9,996 nucleotides of DNA from DAOTXK01 sp034435395 (GCA_034435395.1 DAOTXK010000214.1:1-9996), one strand, 5' to 3'. Shown: positions 1 to 7,217, counted from the stretch's first letter. The notes: generated by a model from the letters alone, not told the origin. Made by a program: numbers and translations.

Positions 1-634
1 GCCCCATGGCGATCAGGTCCAGCTCCGTCACCTGGAAGACCTCAATACTGTCCCGATAGTCCCCGGCGCGGGGCGGGGTGATGTCAAAGCGCACTGCCTC
101 GGATGCTCCATCCGGGGGGACGGTCACCTCACGCTGGGGCGGCTCCACGGCGCAGTCTGCTTGCAGGCGGAGCGTCAGCGCCGCCGACGCCGGGGCGCGG
201 TCGTCGTCCGGGGCGGGCGCGGCCACCCGCATGAAGACATAACCCGGCTGTCCGACGGCCAGCATCTTGGGATAAACCACGATCAGGGTGCGGGCGACGA
301 TCATCGACTCCGGAACGACATCTTCTTCATCCTCTTCTTCCTCGAGGGCGACTTCCTCAACCGCCGCCTCGTGCCGGGCATCGTCGGCGTGGGCCAGGAT
401 CGCCTCGGCGGCCTCGATGCCCTTCTCGGTCAGGGCGTAAGGCCCGTCGTATGCCATCTCCACGTATTCCCGGGTGACCAGACGCCGGATCGCCTTGCCG
501 AAGCCGCGCTCGCTGATGCCCAGCGAGTCGGCGATCTCGTGGTCAAAGGCGGCGTAACTGTCGCGATTATAGAGGAAGCGGATGATGTCCAGCGAATAAG
601 GGGGCAGAGTGGTCAGTTCGTATGGTAGGGACAT
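1..634 (-). CDS. Winged-helix domain protein with acidic linker and beta-rich tail (3' end cut by the window)
   Basis: Reading the minus strand from the ATG at 634 gives 211 codons without a stop, running off the window at base 1, so the C-terminus is missing. Residues about 1-80 look like a winged helix-turn-helix: a helix with SLDIIRFLYNRD, then HEIADSLGISERGFGKAIRRL as helix-turn-recognition helix, then EYVEMAYDGPYALTEKG as the wing. Residues about 90-110 are a strongly acidic linker (EEVALEEEEDEED). The remainder alternates hydrophobic and polar residues with many Pro and Gly, as in an Ig-like or other beta-sandwich. The likely role is DNA binding, or use of the wHTH as a protein-interaction module; target and ligand are unknown. 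The upstream GGAAAA is only a weak Shine-Dalgarno, but a good promoter lies 44 nt before the start. It is transcribed divergently from the membrane gene at 922. Confidence 0.75.
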   Translation of the reverse strand, partial: MSLPYELTTLPPYSLDIIRFLYNRDSYAAFDHEIADSLGISERGFGKAIRRLVTREYVEMAYDGPYALTEKGIEAAEAILAHADDARHEAAVEEVALEEEEDEEDVVPESMIVARTLIVVYPKMLAVGQPGYVFMRVAAPAPDDDRAPASAALTLRLQADCAVEPPQREVTVPPDGASEAVRFDITPPRAGDYRDSIEVFQVTELDLIAMG

Positions 635-677
635 GTCACGTTTTCCGGATGATCCCAAGGGAGCCAATCGCGTGTTC

Positions 678-706
678 AGTTTATTCAAGCCGGGCCGGGT
701 TGGCAA
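678..706 (-). promoter_or_regulatory. Predicted sigma-70-type promoter for the winged-helix gene
   Basis: On the minus strand TTGCCA (706-701) and TAAACT (683-678) are separated by exactly 17 nt. The implied transcript would start near 670 and leave a leader of about 35 nt before the ATG at 634. The same TAAACT -10 hexamer with 17-nt spacing appears before the nitrilase gene (9357-9385). Assignment is by consensus matching only. Confidence 0.5.
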
Positions 707-796
707 ATGCCGGGGGCAGGCGGGCGGCCCGGTCAGGGCGATCCGGGCGTCTCCGTCCAGCCGGGCCGTCCGGGGACGGCGGGGGAAAGAGGCGGA

Positions 797-824
797 TTCG
801 CTCCCGGAGAAAATCGGGTACACT
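797..824 (+). promoter_or_regulatory. Possible promoter of the membrane PLD-like gene
   Basis: TTCGCT (797-802) and TACACT (819-824) are 16 nt apart and lie about 100 nt before the start codon at 922. The -35 box is a poor match, so this is a tentative call. Apart from this and the divergent promoter, I see nothing coding in the 287-bp gap 635-921. Confidence 0.28.
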
Positions 825-921
825 TGGTCAGGGGTGAATGGCCCGCCGGGTCGGGGAGCCGGGCCGGGTGAACCGGCGCACGCGCAACCGCCGACCCTGA
901 GCGGAGAAAGGAGCGACATCC

Positions 922-1878
922 ATGTCGGAGAGTCACCGTCTGCCAGAAGAGAGCGTATGGAGAAATGGCTACAATTTTGCCCTGCTGCTTTTGGTCATCC
1001 TGGGAGTCTCTTCGATCGTTATCGGCACCGCGCTGTTTCCACAAGGCACGCTTCCCAACGTGGTTTTTGTGGGGACGGGCATCTCCATAGCGCCAGCGGC
1101 GATCATCGCCGCTCTGTTTCGCTTTTTTTTGTTCAAGGAAGTGCGGTATCAACTCACCGCGCCAGTCCTGGATGAGGTCCGGGATCGGCTGGGGCCTGAG
1201 ATAAAGGGCCAGGTGGAGCAAATCATCCAGCAGTATCGGCAGGAGATCGCGACCTTGCAGGCGCTCCAGGAGGCGGGGGTGATCAGCCCTCATCGGCACC
1301 GCGAACAGGCGTTAAAAGACTTCGCTTCGGCCATTGACGCCGAAACCAGCGAAATCACGGTGATCGGTTCGTCGTTGAAAGGGCTGTTGCAAAAAGAAGA
1401 ATACCGGGAGATCGCGCAGAAACTGCAATTTAAGATTCAGACCGGCGGCGTGCGCGTCAGGTTCCTGCTGACCCACCCGGTCGTGGCGGACCTGAGGGCC
1501 GGCCAGGAGGCGCGCCGACCGGGCGAGATCGGGGCGGAGATCATTCAGAGCCTGCGCGTCCTAAAGGACTGGGGAACCAGGCCGGAGAACGTGCGGCTGT
1601 ACAAGGGAACCCCCACCTGTTTCGCCATCAAAACGGGGCGTCAAATGTTGCTGAACCCCTACCCCTACACAGCGGTGTCCTTTGATTCGCCGTGTCTGAC
1701 GGTGACGACCAGCGAAGACCACCCCAGCTATTTTTACGACGCTTTCAGCAAGTCTCACTTCGGTGCCTGGGACACCACGGCCTCCACCCGCATTTATGAT
1801 TTTGACCAGTCCATCGCCGAGCTTCAGAATAAGCTGGAAACGTACTCCCAGATGGTCCAGGAGCTGCTGATGGCCTGA
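922..1878 (+). CDS. Two-TM membrane protein with cytoplasmic phospholipase-D-like (non-HKD) domain
   Basis: The 318-residue protein starts at an ATG preceded by AAAGGAG (907-913) at 8-nt spacing. Two hydrophobic segments, about residues 18-39 and 47-71, form a membrane hairpin. Residues about 80-118 are charged and helical (coiled-coil-like, EIKGQVEQIIQQYRQEIATLQ). Residues about 125-286 form a compact alpha/beta domain with the landmarks EITVIGSSLKGLL, VRVRFLLTHP, VRLYKGTPTCFAIKTGR, LLNPYPY and SHFGAW. This pattern resembles PLD-like domains found in many bacterial regulatory and defence-associated proteins (possibly the DUF5919 group), but the HxKxxxxD signature is absent, so hydrolase activity is doubtful and a sensing or binding role is more likely. 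A final helix (296-318) may self-associate. It sits alone, divergent from the winged-helix gene and convergent with the small gene at 1930-2076. The two-TM topology is well supported; the family name is an inference. Confidence 0.72.
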   Translation: MSESHRLPEESVWRNGYNFALLLLVILGVSSIVIGTALFPQGTLPNVVFVGTGISIAPAAIIAALFRFFLFKEVRYQLTAPVLDEVRDRLGPEIKGQVEQIIQQYRQEIATLQALQEAGVISPHRHREQALKDFASAIDAETSEITVIGSSLKGLLQKEEYREIAQKLQFKIQTGGVRVRFLLTHPVVADLRAGQEARRPGEIGAEIIQSLRVLKDWGTRPENVRLYKGTPTCFAIKTGRQMLLNPYPYTAVSFDSPCLTVTTSEDHPSYFYDAFSKSHFGAWDTTASTRIYDFDQSIAELQNKLETYSQMVQELLMA

Positions 1879-1929
1879 GGGGGGGGCGGTTGCGGCCGGC
1901 CATGGCCTCCATCCGGGCCGGGGCGGCGG

Positions 1930-2076
1930 TCAGGTGGCGCGGCTGAAGAAGCCGGAGTCCCGGATGATCGCGTCCGCCGGGAGAAAGGTGGCCGCCTCGA
2001 CGGACTGGCCGGTCCGGCGGAGGTAGGCCTGCACGGCGTGATAGAAGTCATCCGTGTTGATCCATTCGGTTTTCAT
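1930..2076 (-). CDS. Small 48-residue hypothetical protein
   Basis: Read on the minus strand, an ATG at 2076 opens a 48-codon frame ending in TGA at 1930. GGAAAGAG lies about 8 nt before this ATG and acts as a plausible Shine-Dalgarno. A GTG further upstream in the same frame would add 27 low-complexity Pro/Arg/Ser residues and is less likely. The protein has mixed, globular-looking composition (start MKTEWINTDDFYHAVQAYLR, end SGFFSRAT), with one amphipathic helix and no signal peptide or TM segment. I do not recognise the family. It converges on the PLD-like gene 51 nt away and diverges from the KBL gene. A strong 9-bp-arm hairpin lies 42 nt upstream of its start. Confidence 0.5.
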   Translation of the reverse strand: MKTEWINTDDFYHAVQAYLRRTGQSVEAATFLPADAIIRDSGFFSRAT

Positions 2077-2117
2077 CCGGCGGTCTCTTTCCGATCGCGG
2101 CGCAGGGTTGTCTGACA

Positions 2118-2138
2118 GCGGCGGACTCGGTCCGCCGC
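2118..2138. repeat. Perfect 9-bp inverted repeat in the divergent intergenic region
   Basis: GCGGCGGAC (2118-2126) and GTCCGCCGC (2130-2138) are perfect inverted arms separated by TCG. The site lies between the divergent small gene (start 2076) and KBL gene (start 2281). It could be a palindromic operator or, if transcribed, a leader hairpin of the small gene. No T-run follows on either strand, so a Rho-independent terminator is unlikely. Confidence 0.5.
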
Positions 2139-2180
2139 GCCCGCCTGACGATACCACGCCGGGCGGTCAAACGGCCACCT

Positions 2181-2211
2181 TTGGCGGCGGCACGGTTATC
2201 GGGCATATAAT
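2181..2211 (+). promoter_or_regulatory. Possible promoter of the KBL gene
   Basis: A perfect TATAAT (2206-2211) stands out in GC-rich sequence. The best -35 candidate is TTGGCG (2181-2186), at a rather long 19-nt spacing. The implied start near 2218 gives a leader of about 60 nt before the ATG at 2281. Confidence 0.4.
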
Positions 2212-2280
2212 TGGCCATGGTCCCCGTTGGGCACAAGCAAACGGGAACATCCTGTCGGAGCAACCAGGAGCATGACCCGC

Positions 2281-3459
<1,179 letters not shown>

Positions 3460-3475
3460 AGGGCGGCCATACTCC

Positions 3476-3536
3476 GTAGGGACAGGGCATGCCCTGTCCC
3501 CCTGGACGCAGCGGACGCAGCATGCTGCATCCCTAC
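3476..3536. repeat. Palindromic intergenic repeat (REP/MITE-like element)
   Basis: The 61-bp element is bounded by inverted ends GTAGGGA (3476-3482) and TCCCTAC (3530-3536). Inside are a perfect 20-bp palindrome, GGACAGGGCATGCCCTGTCC (3480-3499), two tandem copies of GGACGCAGC (3504-3512 and 3513-3521), and a second palindrome, GCAGCATGCTGC (3517-3528). This composite architecture is typical of dispersed palindromic repeats or tiny non-autonomous elements. It begins 17 nt after the KBL stop, so its first palindrome could also stabilise or end that transcript. Only this copy is visible in the window; dispersal through the genome is an inference. Confidence 0.68.
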
Positions 3537-3540
3537 AGGG

Positions 3541-3729
3541 CGGACCGGTGAGGATGGCCGCTACGACCGCATCGACCTGGCGGATGACGGGCGCTTCCAC
3601 AGCGCCGTGCTGCCGGGGCTGAGCCTCGACCCGGCCTGGCTGTGGCGCGATCCGGTGCCGGGGCTGGCCGAGGCCCTCCAGTGGACGCGAGATGCGGGGG
3701 GAAAACGTCCTGGTGGCGGCGGACTCTAG
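3541..3729 (+). pseudogene. C-terminal remnant of a Uma2-like (PD-(D/E)XK-fold) nuclease gene
   Basis: The open frame ending in TAG at 3727-3729 reads, in parts, DGRYDRIDLADDGRFHSAV, LPGLSLDPAWLWRDP and VPGLAEALQW. This resembles the last third of Uma2-family proteins, where a 'Y..i.l...G.f.S.vlpGl.ld..wLw..p.P' segment closes the restriction-endonuclease-like domain. No start codon, ribosome site or N-terminal catalytic half precedes it; upstream, the frame runs straight into the palindromic repeat. The last roughly ten residues (Gly-rich, GGKRPGGGGL) are atypical and suggest decay at the 3' end too. It is therefore read as a broken fragment, probably truncated by rearrangement at the repeat. 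Family assignment is by motif recall only. The fragment fills most of the 337-bp gap between the KBL gene and the next gene. Confidence 0.6.
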
Positions 3730-3796
3730 GCAAGGGCCGTCCGCTGCCACCCTACAGATGAGCGGTTGAGGGCAGGTTTGTCCAGGGAGGAGGCCC

Positions 3797-4366
3797 ATGG
3801 CGCAGCGCTTCCCTCAGTCATTTGTCTCATTTTTACGCCGTCTTCCGTCCGTTGTCTGGATCGTCATCCTGGTGCTGGGGATTGCCGCCCTGGTCGGTGG
3901 GGGCATCGGCCTGTTTTATCTGCTGTTTAACGTCGAGGGCGCTGCCTCAGTGATAATGATCGTCGTCGCCTGGGGGGTGCTCCGCCTCGGAGCGCGCACT
4001 GCCCCGGATTCCTCGGCCTCCAAATTGCCCGGTTGGGTCACGGCGCTGTGCATCCTTTTCTTCGCGGCGATGGGCCTCGTCATCGACCAGACCGGCAACG
4101 TCCTGTATAACAAGCCGCTGGAGTGGCTTTTTTGTCCGGCGGGCACCACCTTGCAGCGCGGCGTGGATGTCAGCCATCCCCTCCCCGGTGAGACGTACGT
4201 CGTTCAGAATTTTGCCTGCGTCGAAGGGCAGCAGGTGGTGAAGCGCGTCGGGGATTTCGAAGTCATTGCCGTGCGGTTTGTCGAGTATATTCTGATCGGC
4301 TATGGCCTCATGGGCTTGAGCCGGCTGTATACCCGGCTGCGCGCCCGGTCGTCTCCGGCCTCCTAG
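3797..4366 (+). CDS. Four-TM membrane protein with an extracytoplasmic Cys-pair loop, function unknown
   Basis: The 189-residue protein starts at an ATG behind the strong site GGAGG (3786-3790, 6-nt spacing). Hydrophobic segments at about residues 19-44, 48-66, 80-96 and 155-177 indicate four TM helices. Arg-rich ends (RRLP before TM1, RLYTRLRAR after TM4) and the basic loop between TM2 and TM3 place both termini in the cytoplasm. The 97-154 loop is then outside; it carries two cysteines (C113 in FCPAG, C141 in FACVEG) well placed for a disulfide. I do not recognise a family and see no catalytic motif. The gene converges on the secreted-protein gene with a 10-nt gap between stops. Upstream is the Uma2 remnant; no convincing promoter of its own was found. 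Confidence 0.72.
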   Translation: MAQRFPQSFVSFLRRLPSVVWIVILVLGIAALVGGGIGLFYLLFNVEGAASVIMIVVAWGVLRLGARTAPDSSASKLPGWVTALCILFFAAMGLVIDQTGNVLYNKPLEWLFCPAGTTLQRGVDVSHPLPGETYVVQNFACVEGQQVVKRVGDFEVIAVRFVEYILIGYGLMGLSRLYTRLRARSSPAS

Positions 4367-4376
4367 CGGCTTCCCT

Positions 4377-5171
4377 CTATTCCAGCGAGTCCAGCGCGGC
4401 GCGGAACTGCTCCGCCGTGGCCGCGTCCAGGTCCGGGCTGAGCTGCACGATCACGTTCCGCTCAATAAACACATACCCCGCGTTAACCGCGCCCGGCTCG
4501 AACAGGTAGGCCATCCAGGCGTCCCGTCCGGCAGCGGCGTCGAAGATCAGCGCCTGCCCCACCCCGCCGTCGAAGATCGTGGGCAGGGTGAAGGTGATTC
4601 GCTCCGCCTCAGTTCGCGGCGCGCCGCCCCCGGCGGGACCGGCGTTGCGCCGCACGTCGGCGATGGGCAGGCCGAAACGTTCGAAAGCGGCCAGCACATC
4701 ATCGGCGTCGAGGTGGCCGAACGGCTCAGCGCCCGGCCCGGACGGCGCAGTCCCACCCAGCGGGCTGCCGACGGTCAGGTCATGGCGCAGCGCGATCAGC
4801 GTCGCCAGGCCGTCGTTGATGGCCACCGCCGCCCGTTCGAGGGAGTCGCCGCGCTCCAGCAGCAGCGCCCCGATCAGCAGCTCGTCGCCCGCCAGCCGCA
4901 CCCGGAGCTGGATGTCCGCCCCTTCGGCGCAGTCCGGGGCGGCCAGCGCGGCCAGGTCCTCCCGCCAGCCGAGCATCTCGTCCACGTCATAGCGGCCCGC
5001 CCGGCTGGTGGCCTCCAACATACGGACGGCGAGATCGGCCAGCGGACGCAGGTCGTCGCCGGTGCAGGGGGGCAGCGCGCCCCCGTCCTGGCCGCCCTGC
5101 GCCCGGACCGCGCCCGCGCTCCCCACCATCAGCAGGGCCACCAGCAGGCCCCACGCCACCCATCGCCGCAT
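4377..5171 (-). CDS. Secreted hypothetical protein with signal peptide
   Basis: The 264-residue protein on the minus strand begins MRRWVAWGLLVALLMVGSAG, a classic Sec signal peptide: basic n-region, hydrophobic core, and probable cleavage after AVRA (residue 24). The start at 5171 is chosen because AAAGGAGG lies just upstream; the open frame extends 59 codons further but would bury the signal peptide. Mature residues about 35-130 are helical and contain two cysteines (C36, C81) that may form a disulfide. A Gly/Pro-rich linker (about 135-150) leads to a second alpha/beta domain (about 152-264) that starts DADDVLAAFERFGLPIADVR and ends in an amphipathic helix. The protein is probably exported and free, as no lipobox Cys follows the signal. 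No enzymatic motif is recognised. It diverges from the TIR gene (206-bp gap) and converges on the four-TM gene. Confidence 0.75.
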   Translation of the reverse strand: MRRWVAWGLLVALLMVGSAGAVRAQGGQDGGALPPCTGDDLRPLADLAVRMLEATSRAGRYDVDEMLGWREDLAALAAPDCAEGADIQLRVRLAGDELLIGALLLERGDSLERAAVAINDGLATLIALRHDLTVGSPLGGTAPSGPGAEPFGHLDADDVLAAFERFGLPIADVRRNAGPAGGGAPRTEAERITFTLPTIFDGGVGQALIFDAAAGRDAWMAYLFEPGAVNAGYVFIERNVIVQLSPDLDAATAEQFRAALDSLE

Positions 5172-5310
5172 TGCTCCCTCCTTTGACCAATCGCCTCCGA
5201 CCACTGACCGGGGGGCCACGCCCCAAGCCGATCCGGCGCGCCGCCTCCCCGGCCAGGTTAACACGGCGACTGACCAATGGACCGGGCAGCCGGGCAGGGC
5301 CGGGGAAGAT

Positions 5311-5339
5311 TTTCGCCGCGCCTGCCAGCCGCCTATAAT
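5311..5339 (+). promoter_or_regulatory. Predicted promoter of the TIR gene
   Basis: A perfect TATAAT (5334-5339) is preceded at 17 nt by TTTCGC (5311-5316). The transcript would start near 5346, giving a leader of about 30 nt before the ATG at 5378. The -10 box is strong and the -35 box weak. No comparable promoter was found for the divergent secreted-protein gene. Confidence 0.45.
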
Positions 5340-5377
5340 ACCAAGCATGGCCTGAATCGCCTCAGGAAAACCATTCC

Positions 5378-6187
5378 ATGAGCCATGTCTTCATCTCCTA
5401 CAGCCGCCAGGACCAGGCTTACGCCCGCAAGCTGGCCGACCATCTACTGGAATCCGGCTACGACGTGTGGATCGACGACCGCATCGATTATGGCGACCGG
5501 TGGTGGAAGACCATCGTCGAGGCCATCCAGGGCTGCGCCGCTTTTGTGGTGATCATGACGCCCGACGCCGAGGAGTCGGAATGGGTGGAGCGGGAAGTCC
5601 TGGTGGCGCAGCGCGAGCGCAAGCCTATCTTCCCCCTGCTGCGGCGGGGCCGGGCGCTCACGCTGCTGATCACAGCGCCGTTCGCCGACGTGACCGACGG
5701 CAGCCTGCCGCCCCCGGATTTTTACGACCGGCTGAAGCCGATCCTCACGCCCAGGGTGGGGACCGGGCGGTCGGTGGTGCCGCCGCCCCCGGAGATCAGG
5801 ACCCGCGCCCTGCCGCCGGACCGGCCCCTCCGCCGTCGGAGCCGAGGGGGGCGCGTCGCGGCGGCGCTGGTTGTGGTGCTGATCGGGGCCGCGCTGGCGA
5901 TCCTGGCGCTGTTGAGCCGCGGCGGGGGCGAGGCTTCTTCCATCGCCGGGGGAAGCCCAACCGTCGAACCCGCCGCCGAAGTCACCCGCCCGGCGACGGC
6001 CACGGCGGACGCCCGGACCACCACCCCCACGCCGACGGCCTCTCTAGCGGCGACGCCGACAGCCACCGCCACCCCTTCCCCATCAGCCACGCCCACGGCG
6101 ACCTTCACCCCTTCTCCGTCGGCGACGCCCACGGCGACCTTCACCCTTTCCGCCCCGGCAGGCGCGTTCAACCCGGCGGGGGACTGA
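5378..6187 (+). CDS. TIR-domain protein with TM anchor and Thr/Ser/Pro-rich tail
   Basis: The 269-residue protein starts at an ATG with AGGAAAA (5364-5370) upstream. Residues 1 to about 125 form a TIR domain of the bacterial TIR_2 kind: HVFISYSRQD (box 1), YDVWIDD followed by GDRWW, AFVVIMTPDAEESEWVEREV, and KPIFPLL. Residue E73 in SEWVERE occupies the place of the catalytic glutamate of NAD-cleaving TIR domains, so NADase or nucleotide-cyclising activity is possible. A proline-rich linker and a basic stretch (LRRRSRGGR) precede one TM helix (about 160-180). The remaining roughly 88 residues are Thr/Ser/Pro/Ala-rich with a duplicated SPSATPTATFT unit, resembling a glycosylated cell-wall stalk. 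Predicted topology: TIR in the cytoplasm, tail outside. No NLR, STAND or Argonaute partner lies nearby, so a defence role is unproven; signalling or scaffolding is equally possible. Confidence 0.85.
   Translation: MSHVFISYSRQDQAYARKLADHLLESGYDVWIDDRIDYGDRWWKTIVEAIQGCAAFVVIMTPDAEESEWVEREVLVAQRERKPIFPLLRRGRALTLLITAPFADVTDGSLPPPDFYDRLKPILTPRVGTGRSVVPPPPEIRTRALPPDRPLRRRSRGGRVAAALVVVLIGAALAILALLSRGGGEASSIAGGSPTVEPAAEVTRPATATADARTTTPTPTASLAATPTATATPSPSATPTATFTPSPSATPTATFTLSAPAGAFNPAGD
6074..6145 (+). repeat. 36-bp tandem repeat (two copies) encoding the Thr/Pro-rich tail
   Basis: Two 36-bp units (6074-6109 and 6110-6145) share the segment ACGCCCACGGCGACCTTCAC exactly and differ mainly in their first halves. 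Each encodes a 12-residue Ser/Pro/Ala/Thr-rich unit in the TIR protein tail. Since the period is a multiple of three, copy-number change would lengthen or shorten the extracellular stalk without a frameshift. Confidence 0.75.
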
Positions 6188-6231
6188 TGGGTGAGGACGG
6201 CAGACCTGTGGGGCAATGTCCGCCCTCAGCC

Positions 6232-6249
6232 GGGGGCAACATCGCCCCC
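6232..6249 (+). terminator. GC-rich hairpin downstream of the TIR gene, possible transcription end
   Basis: GGGGGC (6232-6237) and GCCCCC (6244-6249) form a 6-bp GC stem with loop AACATC, 45 nt after the TIR stop codon. There is no T-tract, so it is not a textbook intrinsic terminator. The rest of the 208-bp gap 6188-6395 holds only the HAD promoter. Confidence 0.22.
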
Positions 6250-6330
6250 AGTGGATTCCCCCCGCCAAGCCCTCGCTGACCATCGTCCTGGCGCGCCGCC
6301 CGCCGGTTGAGGCGCTCCCGGAAAAAGGGC

Positions 6331-6359
6331 TTGCCAACCTGACCCCGGCGTGATACAGT
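6331..6359 (+). promoter_or_regulatory. Predicted promoter of the HAD phosphatase gene
   Basis: TTGCCA (6331-6336) and TACAGT (6354-6359) are 17 nt apart. A TG at 6351-6352 gives the extended -10 form TGnTACAGT. The implied start near 6366 leaves a leader of about 30 nt before the ATG at 6396. This position supports 6396, not the GTG at 6350, as the true gene start. Confidence 0.45.
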
Positions 6360-6395
6360 GCAGCCGGACTCATCGGTTAGGCGGGCCAATCCCCG

Positions 6396-7168
6396 ATGCT
6401 CAAAGCCGTCATCTTCGACATGGACGACACGCTGGTGGACTGGGAGTCCGCGACCAGGACTGGGACGACTACGACCACGAGCACCTGCGCGGCGTCTTCG
6501 ACTACGTGCGGGAGCACCTGCATCCCCTGGGCGACTTTGAGGCCTTCGTGACGGAAATGCGGGACCGCGCCGTCAACGCCTGGGCCGAGGCGGGCCGGAA
6601 CCTGGAGGCCCCACACCTGGGCCGGGTGCTGGTCGAGACGCTGCGGGCGCTGGGCGTGCCGGAGGACCGGCTGGACGACGAGGCCGCCGATGCCTGCCTG
6701 CGGGCCTACAATTGGGGGAGCATCCCCGGCGTCCGCCTGTACCCCGACGCGCTGGAGGTCATTCATCACCTGCGGGCCAGGGGCCTGCGGCTGGGTCTGG
6801 TCACCAACGCCTTCGCGCCGATGTGGATGCGCGAGCGGGAAATGGCACGGCTGGGCCTGCCGCCGGACCTGTTCGGCTGCCGGGTCTGCTCGGCGGACGT
6901 GGGCTACCTCAAGCCGCACCCGGCCATCTTCCAGCACGCCCTCCGGTCGCTGGGCGTCCGCCCGGAAGAGGCCGTCTTCGTGGGCGACAACCCGGAGGCC
7001 GATATCGCCGGGGCGCAGGGCGTCGGCATGCGCGCCATCCTGCGGCTGGGGCACCGCCTGCCCCCCATGATCAGCGGCCTGATCGTGCCGGATGCGGCCA
7101 TCAACCGCCTGAGCGAACTGCCCGCCGTGCTGGACGGGTGGCATCCTGGCTGGCCAGACGCCGACTGA
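6396..7168 (+). CDS. HAD-superfamily (subfamily IA) hydrolase with apparent frameshift after motif I
   Basis: From the ATG at 6396 the frame reads MLKAVIFDMDDTLVDW, a textbook HAD motif I with D8 as nucleophile and D10 as general acid. After codon 16 this frame degenerates, and family sequence continues one base back: QDWDDYDHEHLRGVFDYVRE, then the helical cap, motif II in LGLVTNAF, motif III lysine in GYLKPHP, and motif IV VFVGDNPEAD, ending at TGA 7166-7168. One extra base within about 6442-6447 would give a single 257-residue protein of normal HAD-IA length. These enzymes hydrolyse phosphate monoesters of small metabolites in the cytosol; this substrate is unknown. As sequenced, the intact-frame product (from the GTG at 6350) lacks both catalytic aspartates and would be inactive. 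Either a sequencing or assembly error or a genuine recent null mutation explains this. All downstream motifs are undamaged, which points to an error or a very young lesion. Confidence 0.85.
6438..6478 (+). repeat. Imperfect 21-nt tandem repeat at the HAD frameshift (20 + 21 nt)
   Basis: Unit 1 (6438-6457, 20 nt) and unit 2 (6458-6478, 21 nt) both start with GACTGGGA and end with CGACCAG or CGACCAC. Unit 2 encodes seven codons, DWDDYDH; unit 1 would encode DW-x-VRDQ if it had one more base after GACTGG. The comparison locates the missing base to the GGGAG region of unit 1. Confidence 0.6.
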
Positions 7169-7217
7169 CAGCCGCCGCCGTCCCCTCCCCCCTCCCTGGC
7201 ACGGTCAGCGGAACCGC

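Noticed and set aside
609..1299. Several frames across 609-1299 on both strands
   Set aside because: They overlap the winged-helix promoter region and the start of the membrane gene, and have skewed composition and no motifs.
1879..1929. Terminator between the convergent PLD-like and small genes
   Set aside because: The sequence has overlapping GGCC palindromes but no clear stem-loop and no T-run on either strand.
5184..5278. Two direct copies of TGACCAAT (5184-5191, 5271-5278) in the divergent region
   Set aside because: An 8-mer pair at this distance is not unlikely by chance, and it is not aligned with any promoter element.
5467..6279. Overlapping 270-codon plus-strand frame across the TIR gene
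   Set aside because: Composition is Arg/Gly/Pro-rich and it competes with the TIR frame, which has clear motifs, TM helix and ribosome site.
6435..6460. Programmed -1 frameshifting as the explanation for the HAD gene
   Set aside because: No X-XXY-YYZ slippery heptamer is present, and the tandem-repeat alignment explains the shift by a single missing base.
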